The notes under the pieces: generated by a model
The model's database searches: none
Told to the model about the DNA's origin: nothing
The model's input: only the letters and a program-made list of their open reading frames with translations
Assembly (NCBI GenBank): GCA_009777615.1
Contig: WRLM01000001.1
Coordinates: forward strand, 540,984-604,983
Direction: 5' to 3'
DNA from: Candidatus Methanoplasma cognatum
Lineage (GTDB): Archaea; Thermoplasmatota; Thermoplasmata; Methanomassiliicoccales; Methanomethylophilaceae
Length of the DNA stretch: 64,000 nt
Part shown: piece by piece, positions 8,295 to 22,300 of the stretch
Layout of the letters: the number at the start of each line of letters is the position of its first letter
Position numbering within the stretch: the stretch's first letter is position 1
Program-made: the position numbers and the translations under genes

Positions 8295-8326
8295 GCCGTT
8301 ATTAATGCTAATATTGAGGTTTTCCC

Positions 8327-9652
8327 ATGAGCAGATCGAAAAAAGACAACGTCCCTTCGGGCCCGAACAACGATAAGAAACTAAGATTCGAGACGCTCCA
8401 GCTGCACAAAGGGCAGGAGGTCCCGGACCCGGTGTCCGGCGCAAGGGCCGTGCCGATCTACCTCACGGCGGCATATGTTTTCAAAGACTGCAAGGCCGCC
8501 TCGGAAAGGTTCGCTCTCACGGATCCGGGGAACATATACGGCCGCCTTACGAACAATACTCAGGCGATCCTCGAGGACCGCATAGCGGCGCTGGAGGGGG
8601 GATCCGCCGCGCTCGCCACGGCGTCCGGCGCGGCGGCAATAATGTACACTTTGCAGAACATAACCTCGGCGGGAGACCATATCGTTGCGGCCAACAACCT
8701 CTACGGCGGTACGTACAATTACCTTGAGCACACCTTCTCGAGGTTCGGCGTGAAGACCACGTTCGTGGACCCGGGCGACCTGAACAATTTCGAGAAGGCC
8801 ATGCAGAAGAACACTAAAGCGGTGTACATAGAGACCTTAGGGAACCCCAACTCCGATTTCATCGATGTGGAGAAGGTGGCGGAGATAGCACATAAGCACG
8901 GGATAATACTGATCGTGGACAACACGTTCGCCACTCCTTTCCTCTATAGGCCTCTGGAGCACGGCGCCGATATCGTGGTGGAGTCTGCGACCAAGTTCAT
9001 AGGGGGGCACGGGACAGTGCTCGGCGGCCTGATAATCGAAGGGGGAAAATTCGACTGGGCGGCCAGCGGCAAATATCCGCAGCTGGTGGAACCTGACGCA
9101 AGCTATCACGGAATAAGCTTCTTCAAAGCGGCGGGGCCGGCGGCCTTCGTCACAAGGATAAGGGCGGTGCTTCTCAGGGACACGGGGGCAGTGATCTCCC
9201 CGATAACCGCATTCATCCTTCTGCAGGGTCTTGAGACGCTCTCTCTCAGAGTAGAGAGGCACGTACAGAACGCGCTGGAAGTGGTAAGGTACCTGAGCGG
9301 CCATCCAAAGGTCCTGAAGGTGAACCACCCTTCGCTTGAGGATCATCCCTGCCACGATCTGTATGAGAAGAACTTCCCCGACGGGGCAGGTTCGATATTC
9401 ACTTTTGACATCAAAGGCGGAGAGAAAGAGGCGATAAGGTTCATAGACAGTCTGAAGCTCTTCTCTCTGCTCGCGAATGTTGCGGATATGAAATCTCTGG
9501 TGATACACCCGGCGACCACAATTCACTCTCAGCTCAACGACCGTGAGCTGAAAGAGCAGAAGATCAACCGCGGCACCGTCCGTCTTTCCATCGGGACCGA
9601 GAACATCAAGGACATAATCGCCGATCTCGAACAGGCTTTTGACAAAGTGTGA
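8327..9652 (+). CDS. metY: O-acetylhomoserine sulfhydrylase (aminocarboxypropyltransferase)
   Basis: 441 residues, fold-type I PLP enzyme of the Cys/Met metabolism family. ESATKFIGGHGT places the PLP lysine at Lys223; NIYGRLTNNTQ (69-79) and TASGAAAIMYTLQN (98-111) are the substrate/cofactor blocks, and SYHGISFFKAAGPAAFVTRIR plus LQGLETLSLR mark the O-acetylhomoserine branch rather than MetB/MetC. It makes homocysteine from O-acetylhomoserine and sulfide. The partner acyltransferase MetA at 58887-59834 carries the acetyl-CoA determinant Glu111, which supports this substrate. The N-terminus has about 20 extra charged residues compared with typical members. Confidence 0.93.
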   Translation: MSRSKKDNVPSGPNNDKKLRFETLQLHKGQEVPDPVSGARAVPIYLTAAYVFKDCKAASERFALTDPGNIYGRLTNNTQAILEDRIAALEGGSAALATASGAAAIMYTLQNITSAGDHIVAANNLYGGTYNYLEHTFSRFGVKTTFVDPGDLNNFEKAMQKNTKAVYIETLGNPNSDFIDVEKVAEIAHKHGIILIVDNTFATPFLYRPLEHGADIVVESATKFIGGHGTVLGGLIIEGGKFDWAASGKYPQLVEPDASYHGISFFKAAGPAAFVTRIRAVLLRDTGAVISPITAFILLQGLETLSLRVERHVQNALEVVRYLSGHPKVLKVNHPSLEDHPCHDLYEKNFPDGAGSIFTFDIKGGEKEAIRFIDSLKLFSLLANVADMKSLVIHPATTIHSQLNDRELKEQKINRGTVRLSIGTENIKDIIADLEQAFDKV

Positions 9653-9656
9653 GCGG

Positions 9657-9671
9657 GCGGGGAACCCCCGC
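9657..9671 (+). terminator. GC-rich hairpin after metY
   Basis: GCGGGG / CCCCGC stem with a 3-nt loop starting 5 nt after the metY stop. There is no T-run behind it, so efficiency is uncertain. Confidence 0.4.
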
Positions 9672-9777
9672 GCTCCGGCGGCCTATATATATACGATCCG
9701 GTTGCGCCTGGCATATTTACATGTAGAAGCATCTATAAAATATTTATTGACAGTACGCAATATATAGTAGATGGATA

Positions 9778-9811
9778 CATTAAATATATTTATGTACCTA
9801 TTTCTATATAC
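9778..9811 (+). promoter_or_regulatory. A/T-rich promoter region
   Basis: ACATTAAATATATTTA (9778-9793) and TTTCTATATAC (9801-9811) are both good TATA elements, predicting transcription starts near 9815-9835. The next long gene starts only at 10337, so the transcript would have a leader of about 500 nt or be a separate RNA. Confidence 0.5.
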
Positions 9812-9815
9812 TTGC

Positions 9816-9898
9816 GGACGCAGGGGGGCTGAGAGAAAAACGGCGCTCGCATAACGAACTACCTGATGGTGAATGCTTATGGGAGAGGAAGCAGCCCC
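9816..9898 (+). ncRNA. Candidate structured leader RNA with TPP-riboswitch-like blocks
   Basis: A nested fold is visible: outer stem GGGGCTG (9825-9831) with CAGCCCC (9892-9898), middle stem CATAA/TTATG, and a hairpin TACC-TGAT-GGTG. The blocks CTGAGAG, ACCTGAT, GAATGC and GGGA occur in the order found in TPP riboswitches, but the P2 and P5 pairings of that class are not evident and no thiamine gene follows. It may be a diverged or different RNA. The call is tentative. Confidence 0.3.
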
Positions 9899-10336
9899 AA
9901 ATGGAAATATAGGAATATGCGGGGGAGCAGAGAGAGGCCGTTGGTCCTCTTGCAGCCGTATAGGGTCACCGTTAAGGTCGTTTTTGTCAGGGCTAAGAAC
10001 AATTTCTCCGCGGACATGGTGCTTTCAGACTTTTTCATCACCATGCGGCGGGGAATGCGACACCTCCATATACGGGGCCGCCGGCGGAAGCCGCGGCCTC
10101 CGCAGAAAATCTCTTAAAGAGATCGCCGCGCGCATCCCGCCTGGCAAAGTTTCCGGCATTCATTTATTCAACACGTTTCCGTCTCGGCACCCGCCTTGCG
10201 CTGGCGCCGTATCCTTCGGAACGTACGCGTGCGTTGCTTCTCAAAACTCCTCCGCAGAAAAGCGCGGAGCATTTTCCGAAAGATATTCACAGTCGATCTT
10301 CCGCACCGCCGTCCGCGGCGGGCTGAAGCAGTCAAT

Positions 10337-13300
10337 ATGAAGAAAATAAGGCAGGCAATCCAAATGAGACCTAAAAATAAAATGAAATATGAAACAGCGT
10401 CCGAGAGGAAGAAGGGCGCATCGGCGGAGACGAAACATACAATCTTCAAAGGCGCCGTAAAACCTGTGATCATCATAGCGGCCGCCATCATGGTTATGGT
10501 CGCCGCGCTGCCCTTAGTGTCCACGGACACGACCGGCCAGGGACCCGGGACGGATGCATTATGGAAAGATAACTTCGGCGGCGTTTATGGTAATTACTTT
10601 ATGGGTGTTACGGCAACATCCGACGGCGGCTTCGTAGCGGCAGGTTACTCATACGCAGACTCGTTCGGGAACGGCGACTGGTCAGGCGTTACAGGGTACG
10701 GCAATGATGATGCGACCATCGTGAAGTACGACAGCAATGGCGTTGTGCAATGGAGGAAGAACTATGGCGGACCACAAGCCGACTCCTTCCAAGAAGTGAC
10801 GGAAACAAACGACGGCGGGTTCGTCGCCGTAGGTTATTATGCAAGAAGCGACGCGATCATTGTGAAGTACGACAGCGACGGTAATCTGCTATGGGATAAG
10901 AGCTTCGGCGGATCAGGGACCGATTCATTTGTCGGTGTGACGGAAACATTTGACAATGGCCTCGTCGCAGTGGGTAACTCTAACACATTTGGAAATGGTG
11001 ACTGGTCGGGCTATACTGGGAACGGCGGACAAGACGGGATAATAGTGAAGTACGATAGCGGCGGAGATTTACAATGGAAAAAGAGCTTCGGCGGATCGAA
11101 TTTTGATTATCTCTTGAAAGTAACAGAAACATCTGACGGCGACATCGTAGCAGTAGGTGCTTCAGTCGTAATTGGCGGCGACTGGTTGGGTGTCACAGGG
11201 AAGGGCGGCCTCGACGCAACCGTTGTAAGATTCGACAGCAGCGGCAATCTGCTGTGGAATAAGAACTTCGGCGGGCCAGGCGCTAATGACTTCGAAAATG
11301 TAACAGCAACATCTGATGGCGGCGTTGTTGCAGTGGGTCGTTCAACCACATTTGGGGGCGGTGACTGGCCGGATATTATAGGAAACGGCTATGAAGAAGC
11401 AATTATAGTGAAGTACGACAGCGGCGGTAATATGCTGTGGAAGAAGACCTTCGGCGGACCGGAAAATGACATTTTTTATGACGTAATGGAAACATCCGAT
11501 GGCGACATAATCGCAGTAGGTTATTCAGAAGCATTCGATAATGACCTCTGGTCAGGCGTTCCGGGGAACGGCGCTGAAGATGCGATCGTCGTGAAGTACG
11601 ATGGCAGCGGTAATTTGCTATGGAAGAAGAATTTCGGCGGGTCGAGCAGTGATGTCTTCCAAAGTGTGACGGGAACGCAGGACGGCGGCTTTGTTGCAGT
11701 GGGTTATTCTGAAGTATTAAACGATGGCGATTGGTCAGGTTTCGATGGGAAAGGATATATAGATGCCATAATCGTGAAATTCCGCGAACGGGACCCTGCC
11801 ACAATTAGTGCTTCAAACAAAACTGCAGAATGGAATAACGCCTCACAGGCAATAGGCATACCTACAGTAACGGATGATACAACAGGCCTTCCTCTGGGCG
11901 TAACATCTTCCGATTTCGTGATTACATACACCGGAACAGGCGCGACCACATATGGCCCAAGCACCACCCCTCCGACAGAAGCCGGAACATACAGCGTTGA
12001 AATTGCGTTGGAACTTCTGGGCTATTGGGCGCCCGATGTGACGGTGACGCTTACGATCGCTCCGATAGAATGGATTGCGATCGATTTGGCGGACGGCGAC
12101 GGCTCTTTGACGGGCGCGACGGCGGCCGACTGGTCAGATTATTATACGTACAGCGCGGGCGTCCTCACGATAAAACAGGACGCGCCCGCAGGATCCAAAG
12201 GATACCGCATATATCAGACGGATGATCCTCTTGCGAACAGCATATGGATCAACGGCGGCGTGAACACCGCAGTAATGATCGACGGCATCGATATCAGCGG
12301 CCGCATCACATTAGGGAATTCATCTGAAGTCACGCTTTTACTGAAGGATGACAACGTGATAGATGGGGTCATCCATACTCTGGCAGACGCCGTGCTGACG
12401 ATAGACAGCGCAGCCGCTCCCAACACGGGCAGCACCAATGGTTCGCTGACGGTCACCCCACGCAGTGTGACCGATGATTTCTATGCGGGCATCGGCGGCG
12501 GCGAAGGTACGATCATCATCAACGGCGGTACCCTGGACGTAACAGGCGGCGCATACGGCGCAGGCATAGGGGGCGCCGGTGGCGCCGAGGGAGGTTACAT
12601 ATTTATCAATGGCGGAACAGTGACCGCAGAGGGCGGCGCATACGGCGCCGGCATAGGCGGCGGCGATGCAGGAGACGGCGGCTACATAGAGATAAACGGC
12701 GGCACTCTGAACATAACGGGCGGCACCGGCGGTGGTGCGGGCATCGGCGGCGGCAAAGATGGAGAAGGCGGCGCAGGCATAGGCGGCGGTGGCAACATTA
12801 TTATCAACAACGGGATCGTGACCACAACCGGGACCGACGGCGGCGCAGGCATAGGCGGCGGCGCAGGCGGCGGCAGCGGCAAATTAGAGATAGACGGCGG
12901 GATCGTGAACACATACGGCGGGACCGGCGGCGCGGGGATCGGCGGCGGCGCAGGCGGCGCAGGCGATGCCATCACGATCAGCGGCAGCGAATACACGATA
13001 GTGAACGCCTTTGGCGGGACCGGCGGCGCGGGGATCGGCGGCGGCGCAGGCGGCGACGGCGGCAATATAACGATCAATCATGGAGTGGTGACCGCTACCG
13101 GCGGCTACGATGCGGCAGGCATCGGCACAGGCGCCGGTCTCAGTTTATCCAACTCGGTGCTTGTCACAAGCATACCGGCCGAAATATACGCATATTCGAC
13201 CGGAAGCCTCCCCGCGATCCGTGTTGTTATGTTTTATTCCACAGGGTTCATTGTGAGCGCAATATCCGAAACAGAACTCGACGGTACCCTGCTGGTCTAC

Positions 13301-16300
13301 GAGGACGGCGACAGAAGCACAGAGCTCACAGGGATAGATATCCCCCCTGCATGCAAAGGGTTCGCATTCCAGAGACCTATGGCCCCGTGGGCGCAGACAT
13401 ATAACGTGTATCTTCTCGACGAGGACGGCCTAAGGTCCGTCGTGCGCAGAGTCGACGGCGGCGCGGAGATATACTCCGTGAACTACATGAGCGGTTATGT
13501 CATGTATGACTCGAGCTCGACAAATGCCCTTTGGGTGAACACGGGCTCCGTATACTACCTCGGGGTTGTCGAGAAGCATGTCGACATCAATGGCGATCCC
13601 ATATCCAAGACGGACGGGTTCTCGTTCGTCGACCTGGGGAGCGACTACAGCAGAGAGATACCCAAGTTGCAGGGCTGGATCGTCAGAGGATATCACATAG
13701 GCGATACTTTCGACCCGAACACATATGAAGAAGGCACATCCGTGACCATTCTGAACCTCTCGGTCAGCCCGACGACCGTCTACTTCGTATATGAGAGGTC
13801 ACCGTATTGGATGGAGATCGACCTCGACGATGCGGACGGCTCACTCACAACTACCGATTGGCTGCAGTATTATGAATATGATCCGGCGACATATACGCTG
13901 TACATCTACTCGGATGCTCCTGACTGGAGCGGGTACGCATACCGCATCTATCAGTCATCGGGCGCGCACAGTGTGGCGAATATTGTGATAGATGCTGATG
14001 TTACCACAAGCGTGACCATAGACGGCATCGCGATATCCGGCAGCATAATGCTGGAGGACGGCGCCGATCTCAGTCTGTATCTTTCAGGCAGCAGCACTGT
14101 CGACGGAGGGATACATGCTCCCGCCGGAACAACATTAACGATAGACAGTGCATCAAGCACCGCTTCGCAGCCTAACAGCACCCGCGGCTCTCTTGTAATA
14201 ACCGCTCTGGATGCCAGCTTTGCCGGAATAGGCGGCGGCGACCACGAGAACGGCGGCACGATCACGATAAACGGCGGCACTCTTGATGTGACCGGAGGCA
14301 ACGGTGCCGCAGGCATCGGCGGAGGCGAGTATGCCTTCTCCGGTACCATTACCATCAACGGCGGCATTGTGGATGCACAAGGGGGATTCGGAGGCGCCGG
14401 GATAGGAAAAGGCGTGAATGACGTCTCATCCATGGGCGGTTCCGTAACGATAAACGGCGGCACTATCAACGCATACGGCGGCGACTACGCCGCAGGCATA
14501 GGCGGCAGCATGTCCGGCGTCGGTGGCACCATTGTAATAGGCGGCGACGCGATCATCAACGCATACGGCGGCCTCAGCGGCGCAGGCATAGGCGGTGGCG
14601 ACGCCGGCCACGGCGGCAGCATAACGATAAACGGCGACGCACTTGTGAACGCATACGGCGGCGAATTCGCGTCAGGCATAGGCGGCGGCAACATGGCCAG
14701 CGCCGGCATTCTCATAACAATAGGCGGCGACGCGCTTGTGAATGCATACGGAGGCGACCTTGCGGCAGGCATAGGCGGCGGCTACATGGGGAACGGCGGC
14801 GACATAGCCATCATTGAAGGCGCATATGTGAAAGCTGTCGGCGGCGCAGGCGGCGCCGGAATAGGCGGCGGCGCGGGCAGCTACACAGGCGCCTCGCTGA
14901 CCATCGACAGCACAGCGGCGGTCATTGCATATTCGGACGGGGAATTACCGGCGATGCACGCCGATGATGATAACAACGGCAGTGGTTTCTACGTCAACGC
15001 ATACTTTGAAGAAGCAATATCATCTTCCGACGAAGTACTGCTGATCTACGCCGATGGCGATACTACCAACCTCTTGGGAACACTCACCCTCCCCACAGAC
15101 TACATGGCATTCGCCTTCCAGATACGCGGTGCCTCACAATCGGAAGATTATAACATATACTTAGTGACAGCGAGCGAGCCGAGGCCGGTCGTACGTTCGG
15201 AGGATAATCAGCCGGAGATATACTCGGTGAACGCCCTCGACGGCTATGACGGCGACGGCGGCGAAGACACCGGCGACTTCGCTGGAAGCCTTCCCGTAAT
15301 GCTGTTCTCTTTCACAGTGATCGAGAAGTATGTGAACGAGAACGGCGTTCAGCTCAAAAGCGATGACACACTGTACTTCTGGCCTGCCGATTCTTACGGC
15401 GTGACCGCACCAAGCATCACGGGCTTTGCGTACTTAGGGTATGTAGCGGAGACAAGCGGGTCCCCCGATCTCAGGAGCTACAGCCCTTCGGCCACGCCCA
15501 CGATCCCGGTGTCATCCGATATGTTCGTGTTCTTCGTCTACGAGACGCTGCCCATTGATCTCTCCGAAACGACCACTAACGGTGTCGGCTACACCGTCAG
15601 CGGAGTGACCACAGGGGTAAGCGAGTACGGCACATTGTACTCCACGGGCAACGGCGTCATCACCTCTCCGAACGGCGTACTGACATTCGGATCGGGCGCG
15701 GACAACATGATCTATCATATCGAACAGAGCGGTGATGTGAGCAGCTCCTTCTCCGGTCACGATCCGGATGAACCGAAGCATGGGACATCCATATTCAAGG
15801 AGATCATTGTAAGGGAAGGTGTGAAGGTCACCCTTATCATTGAGGACATAGACCTCATCGGACGCATCACCCTAGAGTCGGAGGCCGAGGTAACTCTGCA
15901 GATCGCAGGTAATAACTTTGTACATAGCGGTATCGTCGTCCCCAACGGCATGATGGGCCCCGCATCAATAACAATTGATAGCGCGACGAACTCTGGGAGC
16001 AGCAACGGAACTCTGACCGCGTACGGCAACGGCGGCGCAGGCATCGGCGGCGGCAACAGCGGCGGCCCCGGCGGCAACCAAAGCGCCGGCAACATAACTA
16101 TCGACGGCGGCACAGTGAACGCAATTGGTGACAACAGAGGGGCAGGCATCGGCGGCGGAGGCGACGGCAACGGCGGCAACATAACCATCACCGGCGGCAC
16201 AGTGAACGCGACCGGCGGCAACAGAGGGGCAGGCATCGGCGGCGGTGACCGCAATGGCGGCGGTACGACCACTATCACCGGTGGCACAGTGGTAGCAAAG

Positions 16301-19300
16301 GGAGGCGTCGGGGCCGCAGGCATCGGCGGTGGCGGCGCCCTCGGCGGCAACGGCGGCAACGGCGGCAACATAACCATCACCAATGATGCGGTTGTGATCG
16401 CGATTGGCGGTGCCGACGCCGGCGGTGGCAGCGGCAGCAGCGGCATAGGCGCCGGCAGCGGCGGTGCAGGTTTATCAGGATCCCCGGCTAATATTGTCAT
16501 CGGTAACACCGCGACAGTTATGGCATATTCCTTCGGATTCCTGCCCGCCATACATGGCACAGGCAACACCGGCGACGGCTTCTATGTGAACGCTGACTTC
16601 GGCACACCGATATCCTCTGCGGACATTGACATATATGTGTTCTCTAGCGGCTATTCTGGCAACGACCTCGGCGACTGCACAGTGAAGCTTACGCTTCCCG
16701 GCGATTATGTGAGCTTTGCTTACACCACCGGTTCAACCTCGACCCAGAACGATCATCTGTATGCGTATCTTTCATCAAGCGACATACGAGTGATAGAGCT
16801 GGTGAGCGGCGGCATAAGGGAGATACCTTCGCAGAAAGGCAGCACCGCCAATAGTGTACAGCTGAGGGCGGCGCCCACTCCAGGTACTGTCACGGCATCG
16901 GACATCAACAAAGATTCGGCGGATCTCGTAAGCACAGGACAATCGCTGAGCACATACACCTATGTGAGTGGTTCCGGCGCCTTCCTGTATTCTGAATCTC
17001 TGGATATCGACGGCAGACCCGACACTCCGTCCTCGGTACCGTGGTCGTCTTTCGCGAACCCGGTAACAGGGACAGCAAACGGACTGACACCTAACACAAA
17101 ATATTATGTGATATCTATGTTCGAGGTCGAAGACTTGGATGTCATTTGGTTCGGCATTCCTGCGAGTGATTTGGTCGAAAGCGCAGTATTTGAGCTCGTA
17201 ACGTTACCAAACATAACATCGGGCACCGCAATCGAGACAGCCACTTCAGGCAACTACCTGATAACAGCAGGACTCACAGGCGGCGACGAGACGATAACGA
17301 GCGTGAAGATATACTGGGATACATCGCCGATAGATCCGGAAGACCCGCCATCCTGGGCGGGTCTCTCCGGCTCAAGCAAGACACTCCTTTCGACAGAGTA
17401 CGATCACACAGGTTTCACCAACTACCTTATCGAAGGCCTTAGTGCGACAACATACTACTTCTTAGTGGTAGTAGAGAACGGATCAGGCATGGATGCATAT
17501 CTGATCGATCCTGGCTATGCGATCGATATAATCGTGACGGGCACAGGTTCTGTCACTGTCAATGACGGAACGACCACGTACGGGCCGTTCACAGCAGATG
17601 ATAAGATATTCGTGCCGTTCACGGCCACATCTGTGACGTTCACGGCCGTTTCCGCAGGAACGTATTGGTTTGAGAAGTTAATCATCACTCCGAAGGGCGG
17701 AACACCGTCCGCATATTACGGTGAAGTACTGACAGTCCCGATAAGCTCTGACATGGAGGTCGAGGCACGTTTCTTCACCGGAGCGCACTTCACCATTACC
17801 GAAGGGAACAACATCGGCGACGGAAAGGTACAGTGGTCTGCGGACAACATCATCTACTTTGACATACCCGCAGCCGGCAAGGTATTCCCTGTACCAACGT
17901 CTGTATATCTCAAGGCGGTACCCGACAGCGGATGGGAATTCTCATATTGGATCGGAATAGGTGCAGGCGAGACGAATCCGTATACTTATGCGGCATCAAC
18001 TGATCTGACAATTGCGGCGGCATTCTATGACGACGGCGGAACCGCTGGCACAGACTTCTTCACAATTACCGAAGGAACGAATGTCGGCGACGGAAAGGTC
18101 CAATGGTCGATCGATGATGCGGACTACTACGACATACCGACAGGCGGCAAGGTATTCCCTGTACCAACATCTGTTTACCTGAAGGCCGTTCCCGACACGG
18201 ACTGGGAATTCTCGTACTGGATCGGAATAGGCGCGGGAGAAGACAACCCGTATACTCATGCCGCATCCACAGATCTTACAATAGCGGCAGTGTTCTACGA
18301 CAGCACCGGAACCGCCGGTACCGACTTCTTCACGATAACAGAAGGAACAAACATCGGTGACGGAAAGGTCCAGTGGTCTATCGACGGAACCGCATACTAC
18401 GACATACCGACAGGCGGCAAGACCTTCCCCGCATCGACTACCGTCTACTTGGAAGCGGTACCCGACACGGACTGGGAATTCTCGTACTGGACTGGAATAG
18501 GTGCAGGCGAATCTAACCCCTACACACATTCGCTTTCAACAGACCTGACAATTGCGGCAGCCTTCTACGACGGCACCGGAACCGCCGGCACTGACTTCTT
18601 CACAATTACCGAAGGAACGAATGTCGGCGACGGAAAGGTCCAGTGGTCTATCGGCGGAACCGCATACTACGACATACCGACAGGCGGCAAGACATTCCCG
18701 GCACCGACATCCGTATACCTCAAGGCGGTACCCGACACGGGATGGGAATTCTCGTACTGGATCGGAATAGGTGCAGGCGAATCTAACCCCTACACTTACG
18801 CAGCATCCGTAGACCTGACAATTGCTGCCGCATTCTACGACAGCACCGGAACCGCCGGTACCGACTTCTTCACGATAACAGAAGGAACCAATATCGGCGA
18901 TGGAAAGGTCCAGTGGTCGATTGACGGAACCGCATACTATGACATACCGACAGGCGGCAAGACCTTCCCGGTACCGACCTCGGTTTACCTGAAAGCAGTG
19001 CCTGATGCAGGATGGGAATTCTCATATTGGATTGGAATACCCGCAGGCGAGGCGAACCCGTATACTCATGCCGCATCCACAGATCTTACAATTGCTGCCG
19101 CATTCTACGACAGCACCGGAACCTCCGGAACCGACTTCTTCACCATTACTGAAGGAACGAACATCGGCGACGGAAAGGTCCAGTGGTCTATCGACGGAAC
19201 CGCATACTACGACATACCGATAAGCGGCAAGACCTTCCCGGTACCAACGTCCGTATACCTCAAGGCGGTACCCGACACGGACTGGGAATTCTCATACTGG

Positions 19301-22300
19301 ATCGGAATAGGTGCAGGCGAGGCGAACCCGTACACTTACGCAGCATCCGTAGACCTGACAATTGCTGCCGCATTCTACGACAGCACCGGAACCTCCGGAA
19401 CCGACTTCTTCACGATAACCGAAGGAACCAATATCGGCGATGGAAAGGTCCAGTGGTCGATTGACGGAACCGCATACTATGACATACCGACAGGCGGCAA
19501 GACCTTCCCCGTACCAACGTCTGTATATCTCAAGGCGGTACCCGACACGGGATGGGAATTCTCATATTGGATCGGAATAGGTGCAGGCGAATCTAACTCC
19601 TACACATATTCGCTTTCAGCAGACCTGACGATTGCGGCGGCATTCTATGACGACACAGGAACCACAGGAGTGGACTTCTTCACGATAACCGAAGGAACCA
19701 ATATCGGTGACGGAAAGGTTCAGTGGTCGATTGACGGAACCGCATACTATGATGTACCCACCAGTGGCAAGACCTTCCCGGTACCGACCTCGGTTTACCT
19801 GAAGGCAGTGCCTGATGCAGGTTGGGAATTCTCGTACTGGATCGGAATACCCGCAGGCGAATCTAACCCCTACACACATTCGCTTTCAACAGACCTGACA
19901 ATTGCGGCGGCATTCTATGACAGCACCGGAACCTCCGGTACCGATTTCTTCACGATAACTGAAGGGACCAACGTCGGTGACGGAAAGGTTCAGTGGTCTA
20001 TCGACGATGTGGACTACTACGACATACCGACAGGCGGCAAGGTATTCCCGGTACCAACGTCCGTATACCTCAAGGCGGTACCCGACACGGACTGGGAATT
20101 CTCATACTGGATCGGAATAGGCGCAGGCGAGGCGAACCCATATACTTATGCGGCATCAACCGATCTGACGATTGCGGCTGCATTCTATGACGACACCGGA
20201 ACCTCCGGTACCGATTTCTTCACGATAACTGAAGGGACCAACATCGGTGACGGAAAGGTTCAGTGGTCTATTGACGGAACCGCATACTACGACATACCGA
20301 CAGGCGGCAAGACCTTCCCGGTACCGACCTCGGTTTACCTGAAAGCAGTGCCTGACGCAGGATGGGAGTTCTCATATTGGATCGGAATAGGTGCAGGCGA
20401 ATCTAACCCCTACACATATTCGCTTTCAACAGACCTCACAATAGCGGCTGCCTTCTACGACAGCACCGGAACCTCCGGTACCGATTTCTTCACGATAACC
20501 GAAGGAACCAATATCGGCGACGGAAAGGTCCAGTGGTCCATCGACGGAACCGCATACTATGACATACCGACAGGCGGCAAGACCTTCCCCGCACCAACGA
20601 CCATCTACCTAAAGGCGGTACCCGACACGGACTGGGAATTCTCGTACTGGATCGGAATAGGTGCAGGCGAGGCGAACCCGTACACTTATGCAGCATCCGC
20701 AGACCTTACCATCGCGGCAGCATTCTACGACAGCACCGGAACCTCCGGTACCGATTTCTTCACGATAACCGAAGGAACCAATATCGGCGACGGAAAGGTC
20801 CAGTGGTCCATCGATGGAACCGCATACTATGACATACCGACAGGCGGCAAGGTATTCCCTGTACCGACCTCGGTTTACCTGAAAGCCGTTCCCGACACAG
20901 GCTGGGAGTTCTCATATTGGATCGGAATAGGCGCAGGCGAATCTAATCCCTACACTTATTCAGTATCCGTAGACCTGACGATTGCGGCGGCATTCTATGA
21001 CGACACCGGAACCACAGGAGTGGACTTCTTCACGATAACCGAAGGAACCAATATCGGCGACGGAAAGGTTCAGTGGTCTATCGACGGAACCGCATACTAC
21101 GACATACCGACAGGCGGCAAGACCTTCCCGGTACCGACCTCGGTTTACCTGAAAGCCGTTCCCGACACAGGCTGGGAGTTCTCATATTGGATCGGAATAG
21201 GCGCGGGAGAAGACAACCCGCACACGCACATGGCATCCGCAGACCTGACGATCGCCGCCGCATTCTACGACAGCACCGGAACCACCGGTGTTGAATTCTT
21301 TACGATAACCGAAGGAACTCACATCGGAGACGGAAATATACAGTGGTCCATCAACAATGTGGAATACTATAGAATACCCGTAGGCGGCAAGACCTTCCCG
21401 GTACCAACGTCTGTATACCTCAAGGCGGTACCGGACCCAGGATGGGCATTCTCCTACTGGATAGGAATACCCGCGGGCGAGACCAACCCATATGCCTATA
21501 CGGCATCAACCGACCTGACAATTGCTGCCGCATTCTACGACAGCACCGGAACCTCCGGAACCGACTTCTTCACGATAACCGAAGGAATGAACATCGGCAA
21601 CGGAAAGGTCCAGTGGTCGATCGATGATGTGGACTACTATGACATACCCTCAGGCGGCAAGACCTTCCCCGTGCCGACTGATGTCTACCTCAAGGCGGTC
21701 CCCGGCACTGACTGGGCGTTCTTCTATTGGATCGGTGTTGTCGAAGCAAGCGACACATACACGCATGTGCTATCTGTAGATCTTACTATAGCGGCAGCCT
21801 TCTATGACACCAACAGTACAGATTTCACTATTACTGAAGGAACCAACATCGGCAATGGAAAGATACAATGGTCGACTGACGGAATTACGTATTACGACAT
21901 ACCGACAGGCGGCAAGACCTTCCCCGTACCGTCCTCTATCTACCTCAAGGCGGTACCCGATACAGACTGGGAATTCTCGTATTGGATCGGAATAGGCGCA
22001 GGCGGGGCTAACCCGTATACCTATACGGCATCAACCGACCTGACAATTGCGGCTGCCTTCTACGACAGCACCGGAACCACAGGAGTGGACTTCTTCACAA
22101 TTACCGAAGGGACCAACATCGGCGACGGAAAGGTCCGTTGGTCGATCGACGGAACCGCATATTACGACATACCGTCAGGCGGCAAGACATTCCCTGTACC
22201 GACTACCGTATACTTGGAAGCGGTACCGAATCCGGGATGGGCGTTCTCATATTGGATCGGAATAGGCGCAGGGGAATCTAATCCCTACACTTATTCAGTA

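Larger units (their letters stand above)
9653..10336. other. Long non-coding stretch between metY and the giant surface-protein gene
   Basis: 684 nt. It contains the metY hairpin, an A/T-rich promoter zone (9730-9811), a foldable RNA (9816-9898), a further stem near 9926-9955 (AGAGG/CCTCT), GC-rich inverted repeats near 10075-10100 and the palindrome ATCTCTTAAAGAGAT near 10109-10123. Short reading frames here lack codon structure and were not accepted. 10285-10336 resembles 26485-26535 in front of the second surface gene. Confidence 0.55.

Noticed and set aside
9866-10117. Short plus-strand frame in the leader before the giant gene
   Set aside because: Basic, low-complexity translation, no ribosome binding site, overlaps likely RNA structure.
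12682-13077. Long proline-rich reading frames on the minus strand opposite the giant gene (also 14485-14772 and 15757-16569)
   Set aside because: They mirror the GGC-rich glycine codons of the beta-helix modules and repeat with them; no start signals or domains.
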